NCBI RefSeq assembly: GCF_002139915.1
Contig: NZ_CP018788.1
Coordinates: 124,001-188,000, forward strand
DNA: 64,000 nucleotides
Source of the DNA: Campylobacter devanensis
GTDB lineage: Bacteria > Campylobacterota > Campylobacteria > Campylobacterales > Campylobacteraceae
Direction: 5' to 3'
A program made the position numbers and the translations under genes. Positions 26,062-35,599 of the stretch are shown here, one piece after another. Below the pieces are notes generated by a model. That model had not been told where the DNA came from and did no database searches. It saw only the letters and a program-made list of their open reading frames with translations. The stretch's first letter is position 1. The number at the start of each line of letters is the position of its first letter.

Positions 26062-26739
26062 CTATCCTTTCATTGAATTTAATATCTCTAAAGCCTTTAA
26101 AGCGCAAGCCTGCTCGGCTGATTTTTTGCTATTTCCTATGGCTCTTGCGATCTCTTTGCCCTCTAATATCACCGCCATTTCAAAGCTCTTTTTATGATCT
26201 GGTCCACTTGAGCTTATTAGCTCATATTTTGGTGCTAAACCTATCTTGGCTTGAGTGAGCTCTTGAAGAGTTGTTTTGTAATCTTTAGTTAGATTTAAGC
26301 TGATATCGGGGAAATTTGCTTCTAATAAAGCTATAAATATGCTCTTCACTTTTTCTAATCCACTCTCTAAATATATAGCCCCCATCAAGGCTTCTAAAGC
26401 ATCGCTTATTAGGCTTTGTTTCTCTCTGCCGCCGTTATTTTCTTCAGCGGTTGAAAGATATAAAAACTCGCCAAGTCTTAGCTCTTTGGCTATCTTAGCA
26501 AGGCTATCTTCATTGACTAGTGAGGCTCTCAATTTGCTTAGGTCGCCTTCGCTTTTGCCTTTAAATTTGTGATATAGATACTCCCCTACTATCAAGTCTA
26601 GCACCGCATCACCTAAAAACTCAAGCCGTTCGTTATTAATAGAGCTTTTGATGCTTTTGTGAGTTATGGCCTCTTTTAACAAATTTATATTTTTAAATTT
26701 ATATTTTAAAAGCTTTTGAATCTCTCTTAGTTTATCCAT
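26062..26739 (-). CDS. rnc: Ribonuclease III
   Basis: A 225-aa double-strand-specific RNase. The catalytic signature [20 protein letters not shown] is at residues 36-55, the second acidic site is [14 protein letters not shown], and the C-terminal double-stranded RNA-binding domain has [18 protein letters not shown] and [13 protein letters not shown]. It processes rRNA precursors and antisense-paired RNA. It lies 11 bases after rnhA in one operon. Confidence 0.96.
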   Translation of the reverse strand: MDKLREIQKLLKYKFKNINLLKEAITHKSIKSSINNERLEFLGDAVLDLIVGEYLYHKFKGKSEGDLSKLRASLVNEDSLAKIAKELRLGEFLYLSTAEENNGGREKQSLISDALEALMGAIYLESGLEKVKSIFIALLEANFPDISLNLTKDYKTTLQELTQAKIGLAPKYELISSSGPDHKKSFEMAVILEGKEIARAIGNSKKSAEQACALKALEILNSMKG

Positions 26740-26750
26740 AATAATCCTTT

Positions 26751-27176
26751 TTAATCCTTTGTAAGCTTCATCGCTGCATCTTTGGCTAGTTTGTCACATA
26801 ACTCATTTTGTGGATGGCCGGCGTGGGCTTTGATCCAATGGGCTTTGACTTTGTGAATTTGAGTTAATCTATCTATCTCTTGCCAAAGCTCTATATTTTT
26901 GACATTTTTAAAGCTCTTTTTCTTCCATCCATCTAGCCAAGAGTTAATCCCATTTGCAGCGTAACTACTATCGGTGTAGAGATTGACAATACAAGGCTCT
27001 TTTAGGGCTTTTAAGCCATTGATGATGGCCAAAAGCTCCATTTGGTTATTTGTAGTATCTCTTATGGCTCCGCTATCATTTTTGGTATATTTTTCATACT
27101 CTAAGATATAGGCCCAGCCGCCATTTCCAGGATTATTTAAGCAACTACCATCGCTAAAAAGAGATACTATTTTCAT
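26751..27176 (-). CDS. rnhA: Ribonuclease HI
   Basis: A 141-aa enzyme that degrades RNA in RNA-DNA hybrids. The four catalytic carboxylates are in [33 protein letters not shown] and [11 protein letters not shown], and the flexible histidine is in [10 protein letters not shown]. Length is normal. Its start overlaps the end of the TPR gene by 23 bases, so expression is coupled. Confidence 0.95.
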   Translation of the reverse strand: MKIVSLFSDGSCLNNPGNGGWAYILEYEKYTKNDSGAIRDTTNNQMELLAIINGLKALKEPCIVNLYTDSSYAANGINSWLDGWKKKSFKNVKNIELWQEIDRLTQIHKVKAHWIKAHAGHPQNELCDKLAKDAAMKLTKD

Positions 27177-28161
27177 CGCTCTCCTTTATAACATTTGGGA
27201 TAATAGCGCAACTCCCTAGCCTAGCGCAGTGATTACACCGATAAAAAAATAGAGGATATGAGCCTTTACACTCCTTACAGATATAGTTAAAACTTAAAGT
27301 AGCATTAAGGTTATTATCCCTAGCGACCTTTAAAAGATTTAGATTAAAATCAGTGATTTGAGCGTTATTTAGCCCCTTAGCGCCATAAAGTTCTTTATAC
27401 TCATCACCATCTAAAACTCCATCATTTAGATACAAAATATCTAGGCAGTGAGCTAAATCTGGCTTTATATTTATTAAATTTACATCCTTGCCATTTATGA
27501 TAAAAAGCTCTAAAATCATACGACTAACTAGCTTAAAATCATTAGCAAATTTAGCCATTTTAGCAACTTTTTGTTCAAATTCCATTTGGCTATTTTTAAG
27601 CTTTAGCGCCTTTGTATAGGCAATCTCTTGGGCAACATCTACGCCTTGTTCTTGTAATGCATCAAGCACTTCTAGGCTCTTATCGTGTAATCTAAGCTTT
27701 TCAAATCCAAGCCCAAGGTGACTAAGCGCATCAATATTTTTAGGACTAATCTTAATAGCTTCTAAAAATACTTCTATAGAGCGCTGCATAAATCCAGCTT
27801 TTAAATAGGCTTTACCTAAATTTAAAAATATTAACTCTTTTTGAGATTTTGTGATTGCTTTTTGAAGAGCGATTAGATAAATGGCTATAGCTTTATTAAA
27901 CTCTCCGCTTCTAGCAAAAATTCCAGCAAGTGCATTAAGTGAACCTGAATCAATATCAAGGCGAATTAGCATATCTTGATATTTTTGGTCTAGATTGCTT
28001 TGAGATTGAAATTTATTGACAAATTTATCTATGCTATTTTTTTGATCTTTAAGCGAAAAAACTCCCCAAAAATAGCTAAAAATAGCCACCAAAAGAAGCA
28101 CGCTAAAAAGCACAATAAGTCCAAAAATAGGATCTCTATACTCAATGAAAAAAAAGTCCAA
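27154..28161 (-). CDS. LapB-like TPR protein with rubredoxin-type zinc ribbon
   Basis: A 335-aa protein with the LapB (YciM) architecture. One N-terminal membrane helix (GLIVLFSVLLLVAIFSYFWG) anchors it, TPR helices follow at about 70-230 (SGSLNALAGIFARSGEFNKA, LGKAYLKAGFMQRSIEVFLEA in part), and a C-terminal metal-binding ribbon has CKECKGSYPLFFYRCNHC. LapB adjusts LPS synthesis by controlling LpxC turnover in enteric bacteria; that role is not shown here. It is transcribed divergently from dnaG across a 60-base gap and leads the rnhA-rnc-aroC-pseA operon. Confidence 0.75.
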   Translation of the reverse strand: MDFFFIEYRDPIFGLIVLFSVLLLVAIFSYFWGVFSLKDQKNSIDKFVNKFQSQSNLDQKYQDMLIRLDIDSGSLNALAGIFARSGEFNKAIAIYLIALQKAITKSQKELIFLNLGKAYLKAGFMQRSIEVFLEAIKISPKNIDALSHLGLGFEKLRLHDKSLEVLDALQEQGVDVAQEIAYTKALKLKNSQMEFEQKVAKMAKFANDFKLVSRMILELFIINGKDVNLINIKPDLAHCLDILYLNDGVLDGDEYKELYGAKGLNNAQITDFNLNLLKVARDNNLNATLSFNYICKECKGSYPLFFYRCNHCARLGSCAIIPNVIKESDENSISF

Positions 28162-28208
28162 ACTAAACTACCTTGCTAAATTTAATGGCGATTATAGCTA
28201 AATCAATG

Positions 28209-28214
28209 TATAAT
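28209..28214 (+). promoter_or_regulatory. Extended -10 promoter for dnaG, possibly leaderless
   Basis: TATAAT preceded by TG lies only seven bases before the dnaG ATG at 28222. Transcription would begin at or next to the ATG, and no Shine-Dalgarno sequence is present. The location is seen; the leaderless reading is inference. Confidence 0.5.
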
Positions 28215-28221
28215 CTCGCTT

Positions 28222-29868
28222 ATGATATCTAAAAATAGTATAGAAAATTTAAAAAATATAGTTGATATTGCTGATGTTGTAGGCAGTTATATACCGCTTA
28301 AAAAATCTGGTGCAAATTTTGTATGTGTCTGTCCATTTCATAATGACAAGCATCCATCAATGTCTATAAGTCCTAGCAAAGGGATATATCATTGCTTTTC
28401 ATGTAAGGCCGGTGGAGATGCGATTAAGTTTGTAATGGAGTATGAGAAGCTAGGATATGCTGAGGCTATTGAAAAATTAGCAAGCATATATAATGTCGCA
28501 TTAGAATATACAAGCAGCAAAAATGAACCAAAGATAGATAAGAAAATTTTAGAGAATTTAAATTTGCATTATAAGACGCTTTTGTATAAAAATCCTGAAG
28601 CTCTAAACTATCTAAAAAGTCGCTCCATCACTGATTCTATCATAGAAAAATGGGAGCTTGGTTGGGCGGCATCTTCGCAAAATACACTAAATTTACTTCA
28701 AAATGAAAATATCGAGCCAAAAGAGGCCTTAGAAGTAGGCGCTATAAAAGAGAATGAAAATGGATATTACGCTAGTTTTATCAATCGCATAACATTCCCT
28801 ATATACAATCATCTTGGGAGTTTAGTAGGCTTTGGAGGTCGCACCATTAGCGATAATCCGGCTAAATATATCAATAGCCCACAAAGCCAAATTTTTGATA
28901 AATCTAAGATATTTTACGGATATGACAAGGCCAAAAGCGAGATATATAGATCTCAATCAATGGTGATTTGTGAGGGTTATATGGATTGCATTATGCTACA
29001 TGCTGCTGGGGTAAATAACGCTGTAGCAGTGCTTGGCACGGCTCTAACTCAAAAGCATATCCCATTAATCAAAAGGGGTGATATCAAGGTTACTTTAAGC
29101 TTTGATAGCGACGCAGCCGGAGTTAATGCGGCCTTTAAAAGCTCAAAATTGCTAGTAGAGCATCAAATCGATGGTAAAGTTGTCTTAATCAGCGGTGGTA
29201 AAGACCCAGCCGAGCTAGTAGCAAGTGGCAAGGAGATGGAGCTAAAAGAGATATTAAAAGGTGGAATGGAGCTTGGGGAGTTTTATATAACTCAACTTGT
29301 AAAAAATTTAAATCCCAAAACCCCAATAGAGATAGCAAAATCACTAAAAGCTATTCAAGAGTTTAGCTTTGGTTTAAATCCAATTGTAGCTGATGCGTAT
29401 GTGCCTTTAGTATCTACACTTTTAAGGATCGATCCGGGCTCATTTAGACTAAGTAAGACTACAAAAAGAAGAGATAATTCAAATTTAGCAAAAACTCAAA
29501 CAAATACTCAAATTCAAAATCTTCCAGTTATAGAAAAAAAGGATATCGCAGAGCTATCAATTTTAAAAAATATGCTTAAAAATCCTGAGTATTGTCAGAT
29601 TGTAGAGCAGTATTATGGGGTTGAAATTTTTAAAGATAAGGCTACATATAGAGCAGTTGTAGGTTCGCAAAGTCAAAATAATGAGCATATAAGAGAGCTA
29701 GAGTTAAGCCAAAATTTAGAAGAGTATAAGAGTGTAAATGAGCTTCATAATGCTATTAGGCCACTTGCTATTAGGTATTATGAAGGGCTTTTAAAGGGTG
29801 GCGGGCTTAGTATCGAAGAGATTATCGAGTGTAAAAAAAGAATATCAATTTTAAAAGGAAAAAGATGA
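28222..29868 (+). CDS. dnaG: DNA primase
   Basis: A 548-aa primase synthesising RNA primers at the replication fork. Residues about 35-65 form the CHC2 zinc finger (CPFHNDKHPSM, YHCFSCKAGGD). The catalytic TOPRIM domain has VICEGYMDCIMLHAAG and SFDSDAAGVNAAF, and GFGGRTISDNPAKYINSP precedes it. The C-terminal DnaB-binding region is short and poorly conserved, as usual in Campylobacterota. Its stop overlaps the next gene by four bases. Confidence 0.96.
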   Translation: MISKNSIENLKNIVDIADVVGSYIPLKKSGANFVCVCPFHNDKHPSMSISPSKGIYHCFSCKAGGDAIKFVMEYEKLGYAEAIEKLASIYNVALEYTSSKNEPKIDKKILENLNLHYKTLLYKNPEALNYLKSRSITDSIIEKWELGWAASSQNTLNLLQNENIEPKEALEVGAIKENENGYYASFINRITFPIYNHLGSLVGFGGRTISDNPAKYINSPQSQIFDKSKIFYGYDKAKSEIYRSQSMVICEGYMDCIMLHAAGVNNAVAVLGTALTQKHIPLIKRGDIKVTLSFDSDAAGVNAAFKSSKLLVEHQIDGKVVLISGGKDPAELVASGKEMELKEILKGGMELGEFYITQLVKNLNPKTPIEIAKSLKAIQEFSFGLNPIVADAYVPLVSTLLRIDPGSFRLSKTTKRRDNSNLAKTQTNTQIQNLPVIEKKDIAELSILKNMLKNPEYCQIVEQYYGVEIFKDKATYRAVVGSQSQNNEHIRELELSQNLEEYKSVNELHNAIRPLAIRYYEGLLKGGGLSIEEIIECKKRISILKGKR

Positions 29869-30848
29869 AAAGAAAGTGTTTAGCACTATTTAGCGGCGGG
29901 CTTGATAGTATGCTAGCTATAAAATTAATTACAATGCAAGGTATTGAGGTTCATGCTTTAAATATAGATATAGGATTTGGCTCAGACCCAGTTAAAAATG
30001 AAACTCTAGCCAAAAGAGCAGCGATGGCAGGGGCTACATTTGAGAGTGTAAATGTGCGTAGCAAATATCTCCAAGATGTGCTATTTAATCCTAAATTTGG
30101 ATATGGGAAGCAGTTTAATCCATGTATTGATTGCCATGGATTTATGTTTAGAACGGCTATTTCTATGCTTGATGATTATAACGCTAGTTTTGTAATTAGT
30201 GGAGAAGTCGTAGGCCAAAGACCGATGAGTCAGCGAAATGATGCGATGGTACATGTCAAAAATCTAGCCGATGATAAAGATGATATCGTGCTTAGACCAT
30301 TATGCGCTAAGCTTTTAAAGCCGACAATGCCAGAGCGTGAAGGCTGGGTAGATAGAGAAAAATTGCTAGGATTAAATGGTCGTGGTAGAAACGCTCAGCT
30401 AAATTTGGCTAAAGAGTTTGGATTTGATGAGTTTGAAAGCCCTGGTGGAGGCTGTCCATATACGATGGAGGGCTTTAGTAATAGAATTAGGGATTTTATC
30501 AAATTTGATAATAATATGAGTGAAGATGACCTTCAAAGCCTAAGATATGGCAGGCATTTAAGGCTACCAGATGGCGCTAAAATGATAATTGGCAGGGATC
30601 AAAATGATAATGAAAAGCTTGAAGCTTTAAAACTTCAAAAGATGGATAGTATAAATTATGATGGAATTATAGGAGCGCATAGTTTTATAGATAAAAATGC
30701 AAGTGATTTAGATAGAGCTTTGGCTGCAAAATTAGCAATTAGTTATTGCAAAAGCGAACCAAATGTAGTGTATAAAGCCAAAATAGGTGATAAGATTATA
30801 GAAGCTACAAAATGCGATAAGAGTGAAGCTGCAAAATATTTTATCTAG
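29865..30848 (+). CDS. MnmA-related PP-loop ATPase (predicted tRNA thiolation enzyme)
   Basis: A 327-aa PP-loop protein: ALFSGGLDSMLAIKL is the ATP pyrophosphatase loop. NPCIDCH and GGGCPYT supply cysteines placed like the catalytic pair in MnmA-type tRNA thiouridylases, and GEVVGQRPMSQRNDAM is a further conserved stretch. The C-terminal part (RYGRHLRLPDGAKMIIGR) resembles a domain seen in this uncharacterised MnmA-like family. It probably adenylates and thiolates tRNA; the target base is unknown. It is translationally coupled to dnaG upstream and overlaps the radical SAM gene downstream. Confidence 0.75.
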   Translation: MKRKCLALFSGGLDSMLAIKLITMQGIEVHALNIDIGFGSDPVKNETLAKRAAMAGATFESVNVRSKYLQDVLFNPKFGYGKQFNPCIDCHGFMFRTAISMLDDYNASFVISGEVVGQRPMSQRNDAMVHVKNLADDKDDIVLRPLCAKLLKPTMPEREGWVDREKLLGLNGRGRNAQLNLAKEFGFDEFESPGGGCPYTMEGFSNRIRDFIKFDNNMSEDDLQSLRYGRHLRLPDGAKMIIGRDQNDNEKLEALKLQKMDSINYDGIIGAHSFIDKNASDLDRALAAKLAISYCKSEPNVVYKAKIGDKIIEATKCDKSEAAKYFI

Positions 30849-31689
30849 GATTGGCGTGGGTAAATTTCAAAAAGTTTATATAGAAATTGGCGATGTTTGT
30901 GGGTGCGAGTGTAGCTTTTGTCCATCTCTAAATTTAGCTAAATTTGGCTCTATGGATTTGGGGCTTTATGAGCAGATTTTGTCACAGATAAGGGGCAAGA
31001 CAAGGGCGATTTGCCTTCATCTATTAGGCGATCCGCTAGCGAATTTAAATCTAAATAAATATCTAAGCTTAGCTTATGATAAGGGCTTTAAAATAGATCT
31101 AGTCACAACGGGTAAATACCTTAGAAAGCATGATTTTAGCACACTTAGTAAGGCTCATCAAATTTCATTTTCTCTAAGTGCCTTTGTAGATAAAAATGCT
31201 AAATTTAGCAAGAATCATATAGATGATTTACTAGCTTTTTGTCAATTTACTCAAGAGATAAAAAGTGAAATTTTTATCAATTTTAGAATCCAAAAATTTA
31301 TGATAAATGAGCCTAAATTTGAGATGATTAAGGCTAAATTTGAGCAGTTTTTTGGAGTGAAAATTGGTTGTAATGAGAGTAGAGTTCGCCTAGCTTATAA
31401 GATATTTTTGGTTTTTAAAGAGTATTTTGAGTGGAGAGAGCCAAACTCACAAAATCCAAGTAAATATTGCCACGGCCTAATCTCACAAATCGGCATTAAA
31501 AGTAGCGGAATCGTGGTGCCTTGTTGCGTAGATGCTAGCGCTAGTATAAACTTAGGCAATATCGGCCAAAATAGCCTAAATGAGATAATAAATTCCCCAA
31601 AAGCTAAGGCTATAATAGATGGATTTAAACAAGGAAAAGCGATAGAAAATCTATGCCAAAAATGCGAGTATAAGGCGAATTTGGATTAA
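30823..31689 (+). CDS. Radical SAM protein with SPASM-like cysteines
   Basis: About 288 aa (277 if translation starts at GTG 30856). The 4Fe-4S motif CGCECSFC is near residue 28 and is followed by a radical SAM core (ICLHLLGDPLANLNL, DLVTTGKYL). The C-terminal region has VVPCCVDAS and CQKCEYKA, which look like auxiliary-cluster ligands of a SPASM domain. The reaction is unknown. GTG 30823 overlaps the previous gene by 26 bases, so start choice is uncertain. Being coupled to the MnmA-like gene, it may act on the same nucleotide or on an unrelated peptide. Confidence 0.75.
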   Translation: MKLQNILSRIGVGKFQKVYIEIGDVCGCECSFCPSLNLAKFGSMDLGLYEQILSQIRGKTRAICLHLLGDPLANLNLNKYLSLAYDKGFKIDLVTTGKYLRKHDFSTLSKAHQISFSLSAFVDKNAKFSKNHIDDLLAFCQFTQEIKSEIFINFRIQKFMINEPKFEMIKAKFEQFFGVKIGCNESRVRLAYKIFLVFKEYFEWREPNSQNPSKYCHGLISQIGIKSSGIVVPCCVDASASINLGNIGQNSLNEIINSPKAKAIIDGFKQGKAIENLCQKCEYKANLD

Positions 31690-31889
31690 ATCGCTTATTG
31701 TTTTGAAAATTTTCAAATCACAATAAACTCATTCTTATCCAAGATAAAATTCAAATTATTTAAGCAAAATTTAAATCCACCACTAAAATTTAACTTTTTA
31801 AATTAATTTTAAGCCAGAGAGCCTTAAATTTCAGCCCTCTAACCTTTTTAAACCTAGCAAATTTAATCTATAAAATCTCTATAAATTCA

Positions 31890-32465
31890 CTAAAAATTCG
31901 CCCTTATATGTGCTTTATAGTTACTAATATACTCATCAATCTTTGGATTTTTAACTACATCATTACAAATAAAGCTAGGTAGCGCCTTCATACCGCAAAA
32001 CTCCATTGCCTTATGCATAGCAAAGGTTACGCCATCGCACCCACGCCCTTCAAAAAACTCATTTTTGTCATTAAAGGCAGTAATTGGCGCATTCCAAGTG
32101 GTGCTTATCATGTATTTTTTATTTATAGCAAGTCCGCCTGTGCCATATCCGTGCTCAGGGTCGCTTGCGTGCCTGCCATCGCTTTTTAGCAGGTTTGCTG
32201 CTGCTGCCATGAAAACTTCATCAAGGTATTTTTTTACTATCCAAGGCTCACTCATCCACCAGCCAGGATATTGCCAGATTATCACGTCACTTTCTAGCAC
32301 TTTTTTTACCTCAGTTTCTATGTCGTAGCCATCATCTATTTTGGTACGGATAACCTCATATCCCTTAGCCTCTAGCTCGCTACTTGCTACATCGCAAAGC
32401 AAGGTGCTTAGCTTGCCGCCACTACTACCAAAATTTTTACCACCATCTAAAATTAATACTTTCAT
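31890..32465 (-). CDS. mdaB: MdaB-like NAD(P)H quinone reductase
   Basis: A 191-aa flavodoxin-fold protein. [18 protein letters not shown] is the FMN-phosphate loop, [21 protein letters not shown] contains the flavin-facing strand (quoted in part), and [16 protein letters not shown] and [10 protein letters not shown] are hallmark segments of MdaB. It reduces quinones by two electrons and protects against oxidative stress in Helicobacter. It is last in an operon behind an acetyltransferase and an exported dehydrogenase, under a MerR-type promoter. Confidence 0.87.
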   Translation of the reverse strand: MKVLILDGGKNFGSSGGKLSTLLCDVASSELEAKGYEVIRTKIDDGYDIETEVKKVLESDVIIWQYPGWWMSEPWIVKKYLDEVFMAAAANLLKSDGRHASDPEHGYGTGGLAINKKYMISTTWNAPITAFNDKNEFFEGRGCDGVTFAMHKAMEFCGMKALPSFICNDVVKNPKIDEYISNYKAHIRANF

Positions 32466-33049
32466 TTTTGCTCCTTTATAGTTTTTATGAGTTTGGCTGG
32501 CACGCCTGCTACTATGCTCATAGGCGGCACATCCTTGCTCACCACAGCCCCAGCAGCCACCACGGCACCATCGCCTATGCTAACGCCGCCTAAAATCGTA
32601 GCATTTGAGCCTATCCACACATTTGCGCCGATTTTTATCGCCTCCATGTGTAAATCACCCCTATGCTCTGGCAACAAATCGTGATTTAGCGTAGCTAGCA
32701 CGCAAGCATGCCCTATTAGCGTATTATCGCCTATATAAATTCCGCCTTGGTCTTGGAAATGACAAGCGCCATTTATAAATACATTTTTGCCAAGGTGAAT
32801 ATTTCTGCCAAAGTCGCTATAAAAGGGCAAAAACACTCGCAAACTTTCATTTTTAGGCTCTTTTGTAATTTTGGCAAAAAATTCTCTTATTTTTTCTTCA
32901 CTGCGCCATTTTTTATTCATTTTAGCGCAGAGTTTGCGAGTTTTTGCGCTGATTTCGCACATGAGAGTAAACTCAGCACTTTTAGAGCTTAATTTGCCCC
33001 CAGAGTTTAGAAGTTCAAAAAGTCTAGCATTAAGTTCTTTTTTACTCAT
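32462..33049 (-). CDS. Hexapeptide-repeat O-acetyltransferase (Maa/LacA-like)
   Basis: A 195-aa enzyme with an N-terminal helical cap (maltose acetyltransferase type) and a left-handed beta-helix made of hexapeptide turns ([37 protein letters not shown]). The catalytic His is in LNHDL. It transfers acetyl from CoA to sugars or thiols. It lies between the dehydrogenase (nine bases) and mdaB (four-base overlap), so it belongs to the same regulon. The acceptor is unknown. Confidence 0.85.
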   Translation of the reverse strand: MSKKELNARLFELLNSGGKLSSKSAEFTLMCEISAKTRKLCAKMNKKWRSEEKIREFFAKITKEPKNESLRVFLPFYSDFGRNIHLGKNVFINGACHFQDQGGIYIGDNTLIGHACVLATLNHDLLPEHRGDLHMEAIKIGANVWIGSNATILGGVSIGDGAVVAAGAVVSKDVPPMSIVAGVPAKLIKTIKEQK

Positions 33050-33058
33050 TTTCTAAGC

Positions 33059-34201
33059 CTAAAAGCTCTTTGGATCGATCACGAAGCGATATCTAGCTCT
33101 TTTTGCTACTACATCACGCCAAGCCTGATTTATCTGTTCGCCAGTGATTTTTACTATATTTGGGCGAACTCCAGCTTTAGCGCAAAACTCAGCCATTTCC
33201 GCAGTCTCTTTCATACCACCAATTAAACTAGCATTTAAATTTACTTTTGTGCTAGCTAGATTTAAGGTTTGGGTTTTTTGGCTGAAATTTATAGGCATAC
33301 CAACTAGAGTGAAATTACCAAAAGGCTTAACCATCGCAATATATGGCTCCATCTCAAATTCATAAGGAATAGTGCTAAGCGCAAAATCAAATTTAGCCCT
33401 AAACGGTGCTAAATCATCGCTACTTTTTACTAGCACGGCTTTTGCGCCCCAGCTCTTTATATCTTTGATTTTACTCTTAGTAGTTGTAAATGCTGTTACC
33501 TCCGCACCCTTAGCAATAGCGATTTTAATCCCAAGATGCCCTAGGCCGCCAATACCGATGATCGCTACATTATCACCTTTTTTCATATATTTCATTATAG
33601 GCGAGTAGGTGGTGATTCCAGCGCACATTAGCGGTGCTGCCTCATCCCAGCTAAGCTCATTTGGGATATGGATAGCAAAATGCGAATTTACAACAAAATA
33701 ATCGCTATATCCGCCCTGACTTATGCCAGTAGGCTCTTTAGGATATGGATGCCCGTAGGTAAAAATCGTATTTGGGCTGTATTGCTCCTCGCTCCCAGCC
33801 GTAGCGATATCTGTGTTATCTACCATGCAACCTACGCCTGCTCTATCACCGATTTTGAAGTTTTTGACATTTTTACCCACTTCACGCACTAGACCCACTA
33901 TCTCATGACCGGGTACTTGTGGATAAATTTGCTTACCCCAATGCCCTAACTCTGTGTGTATATCGCTATGGCAGATACTAGTAGCCATCACTTCTATTAA
34001 GATATCATCATCACCAACAGCTCTACGCTCAAATCTCCATGGCCTTAGCTCACCACTCTCATCAAAAGCCGCCCAACCTTTACAAGCGATATTTGGCTTA
34101 TTTGCTGCGCCAAAAATATTTGTACCAGCACCGATTGCTACGCCAGCAACGGCTGCTTTTGCTAGGAATTCCCTGCGCTCTTTGTTTTCGATTTCACTCA
34201 T
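33059..34201 (-). CDS. Exported (Tat-signal) alcohol dehydrogenase without structural zinc
   Basis: A 380-aa medium-chain dehydrogenase with an added N-terminal signal: ERREFLAKAAVAGVAIGAG fits a twin-arginine leader, so it should be folded in the cytoplasm and exported. Catalytic zinc ligands remain (SICHSDIH, PGHE, LMCAGITTYSP) and the nucleotide turn is IGIGGLGHLGIKIA. The structural-zinc lobe is replaced: after GVGCMVDNTD there are no cysteines, in contrast to the enzyme at 1451-2518. How a periplasmic enzyme would obtain NAD(P)H is unclear. AAAGGAG precedes the ATG, and a MerR-type promoter lies just upstream. Confidence 0.85.
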   Translation of the reverse strand: MSEIENKERREFLAKAAVAGVAIGAGTNIFGAANKPNIACKGWAAFDESGELRPWRFERRAVGDDDILIEVMATSICHSDIHTELGHWGKQIYPQVPGHEIVGLVREVGKNVKNFKIGDRAGVGCMVDNTDIATAGSEEQYSPNTIFTYGHPYPKEPTGISQGGYSDYFVVNSHFAIHIPNELSWDEAAPLMCAGITTYSPIMKYMKKGDNVAIIGIGGLGHLGIKIAIAKGAEVTAFTTTKSKIKDIKSWGAKAVLVKSSDDLAPFRAKFDFALSTIPYEFEMEPYIAMVKPFGNFTLVGMPINFSQKTQTLNLASTKVNLNASLIGGMKETAEMAEFCAKAGVRPNIVKITGEQINQAWRDVVAKRARYRFVIDPKSF

Positions 34202-34225
34202 TTTTTGCTCCTTTAAAAAGATATG

Positions 34226-34262
34226 AAAAATTATAAAACATTACACCAAGTGTAAGTCAAGA
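34226..34262 (-). promoter_or_regulatory. MerR-type promoter/operator of the adh-acetyltransferase-mdaB operon
   Basis: On the minus strand TTGACT (34255-34260) and TATAAT (34230-34235) are 19 bases apart, the long spacing typical of MerR-family promoters. Between them is the dyad TTACAC-3-GTGTAA (34241-34255). The whole 37-bp block is identical to 40954-40990 in front of the operon that contains the merR gene. Activation by that regulator is inferred. Confidence 0.8.
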
Positions 34263-34384
34263 GGTTTTGAAAAATTTTAGTAGAATTTCATTATTTTTAG
34301 CGTTAAGCATTCAATAAGAAAAAATAGTTTACAATAAAGAGTTTATTTATAAAAATTGGCTATTTTTATTTTGAAAGTAGAAAT

Positions 34385-35599
34385 ATGAAAGATATTTTAA
34401 ATTATAAAAATTATTCTTATAACAATTTTTCATATTTACACGGTATGACAGCTTATTTAGCAATGTTTCCGCCTAATATTCCAAATTATTTAATAAATAA
34501 TTTTTCACAAATAGGTGATTTAATTTTAGATCCATTTTCTGGCAGAGGAACAACTCCTTTTGAGGCTTGTAGGAACGGAAGAATTGGTATTGGGAATGAT
34601 TTAAATCCATTAGCATTTTGCCTTACAAAAAGCAAAATTAATTTACCAAAAATTTCTAATATATTAAAAAGAATAAGCTTATTAAAGAATCTTTATTATG
34701 AGCAAGAAGAATATTATATTAATTCAGTAAATCTTATTGCTGAAGACATAAAGATGCTTTATGAGGAAACAACCACATTGCCTCAATTGTTTTTTTTGAA
34801 AAATACCTTAAATAGACATAGAAAAGTTGATAATTTTATACTGGCAGTTTTGACTGGAATAATGCATGGAAAACATAGAAAAGATGGAACATCTATTTAT
34901 TGCAGTATTGATATGCCAAACACTTTTAGCATGTCACCAAACTACATAAAAAAATTTATTGAAACACATAGATTGCAAAAAATAAAGCAAAATGTTTTTG
35001 ATCTATTGGCAGATAGAGTAAATAAACTTTTTAGAATAAAAAATTATGATGAATCTAGGATGAATGAATATTCTAAAGGTTATTGCTTTAATAAAGATGC
35101 TATAGAATGTAGTAATGCTATTTTAAAAAAATATGGCAAAAATAGCATTCAACTTATAGTGACATCGCCTCCGTATTTAAAAAATATAAACTATGGAAAA
35201 TATAATTGGATTAGACTTTGGCTTTTAAATGAAGATGTAAAAAAAGTAGATACAGATGTAAGCATTTATCATCAAGCGCAAAAAATTAGGGGCATTAAAG
35301 ACAATTTGCCATTTAAACAATATGCTATCTACATGCAAAATCTTTTTAATAGTTGGTATGATATATTAAAGCTAGGTTCCTATGCTTTTGTTGTAATAGG
35401 AGATGTTGAAAAACAAAATTTGGCTAATGATACTTGGAATTTTATCGAAAATAATGGGGGTTGTAAATTAAAGTATATAGATATAATAGCAGATAATATA
35501 GAGGAAAAATGTCTTAAAAAAGTTACAAGAATTTGGGGTAAGAAAAGTGGTAAAGCCACTAAAATAGATAGAATATTAATTTTGAAAAAGGAGATATAA
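34385..35599 (+). CDS. DNA methyltransferase (SPPY type) of a HerA/NurA island
   Basis: A 404-aa protein. The SAM-binding motif I, DPFSGRGTTPFEA, is at residues 49-61 and the catalytic TSPPYLKNINYG at about 260. The SPPY form is usual in N4-cytosine methylases, but N6-adenine specificity is possible. A target-recognition region should lie between the motifs. The ribosome site is weak (GAAAGTAG) and TACAAT at 34331-34336 may be the -10 box. The stop overlaps the start of the HerA gene (TAATG). Base composition is lower in GC than the neighbours on both sides. Confidence 0.82.
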   Translation: MKDILNYKNYSYNNFSYLHGMTAYLAMFPPNIPNYLINNFSQIGDLILDPFSGRGTTPFEACRNGRIGIGNDLNPLAFCLTKSKINLPKISNILKRISLLKNLYYEQEEYYINSVNLIAEDIKMLYEETTTLPQLFFLKNTLNRHRKVDNFILAVLTGIMHGKHRKDGTSIYCSIDMPNTFSMSPNYIKKFIETHRLQKIKQNVFDLLADRVNKLFRIKNYDESRMNEYSKGYCFNKDAIECSNAILKKYGKNSIQLIVTSPPYLKNINYGKYNWIRLWLLNEDVKKVDTDVSIYHQAQKIRGIKDNLPFKQYAIYMQNLFNSWYDILKLGSYAFVVIGDVEKQNLANDTWNFIENNGGCKLKYIDIIADNIEEKCLKKVTRIWGKKSGKATKIDRILILKKEI

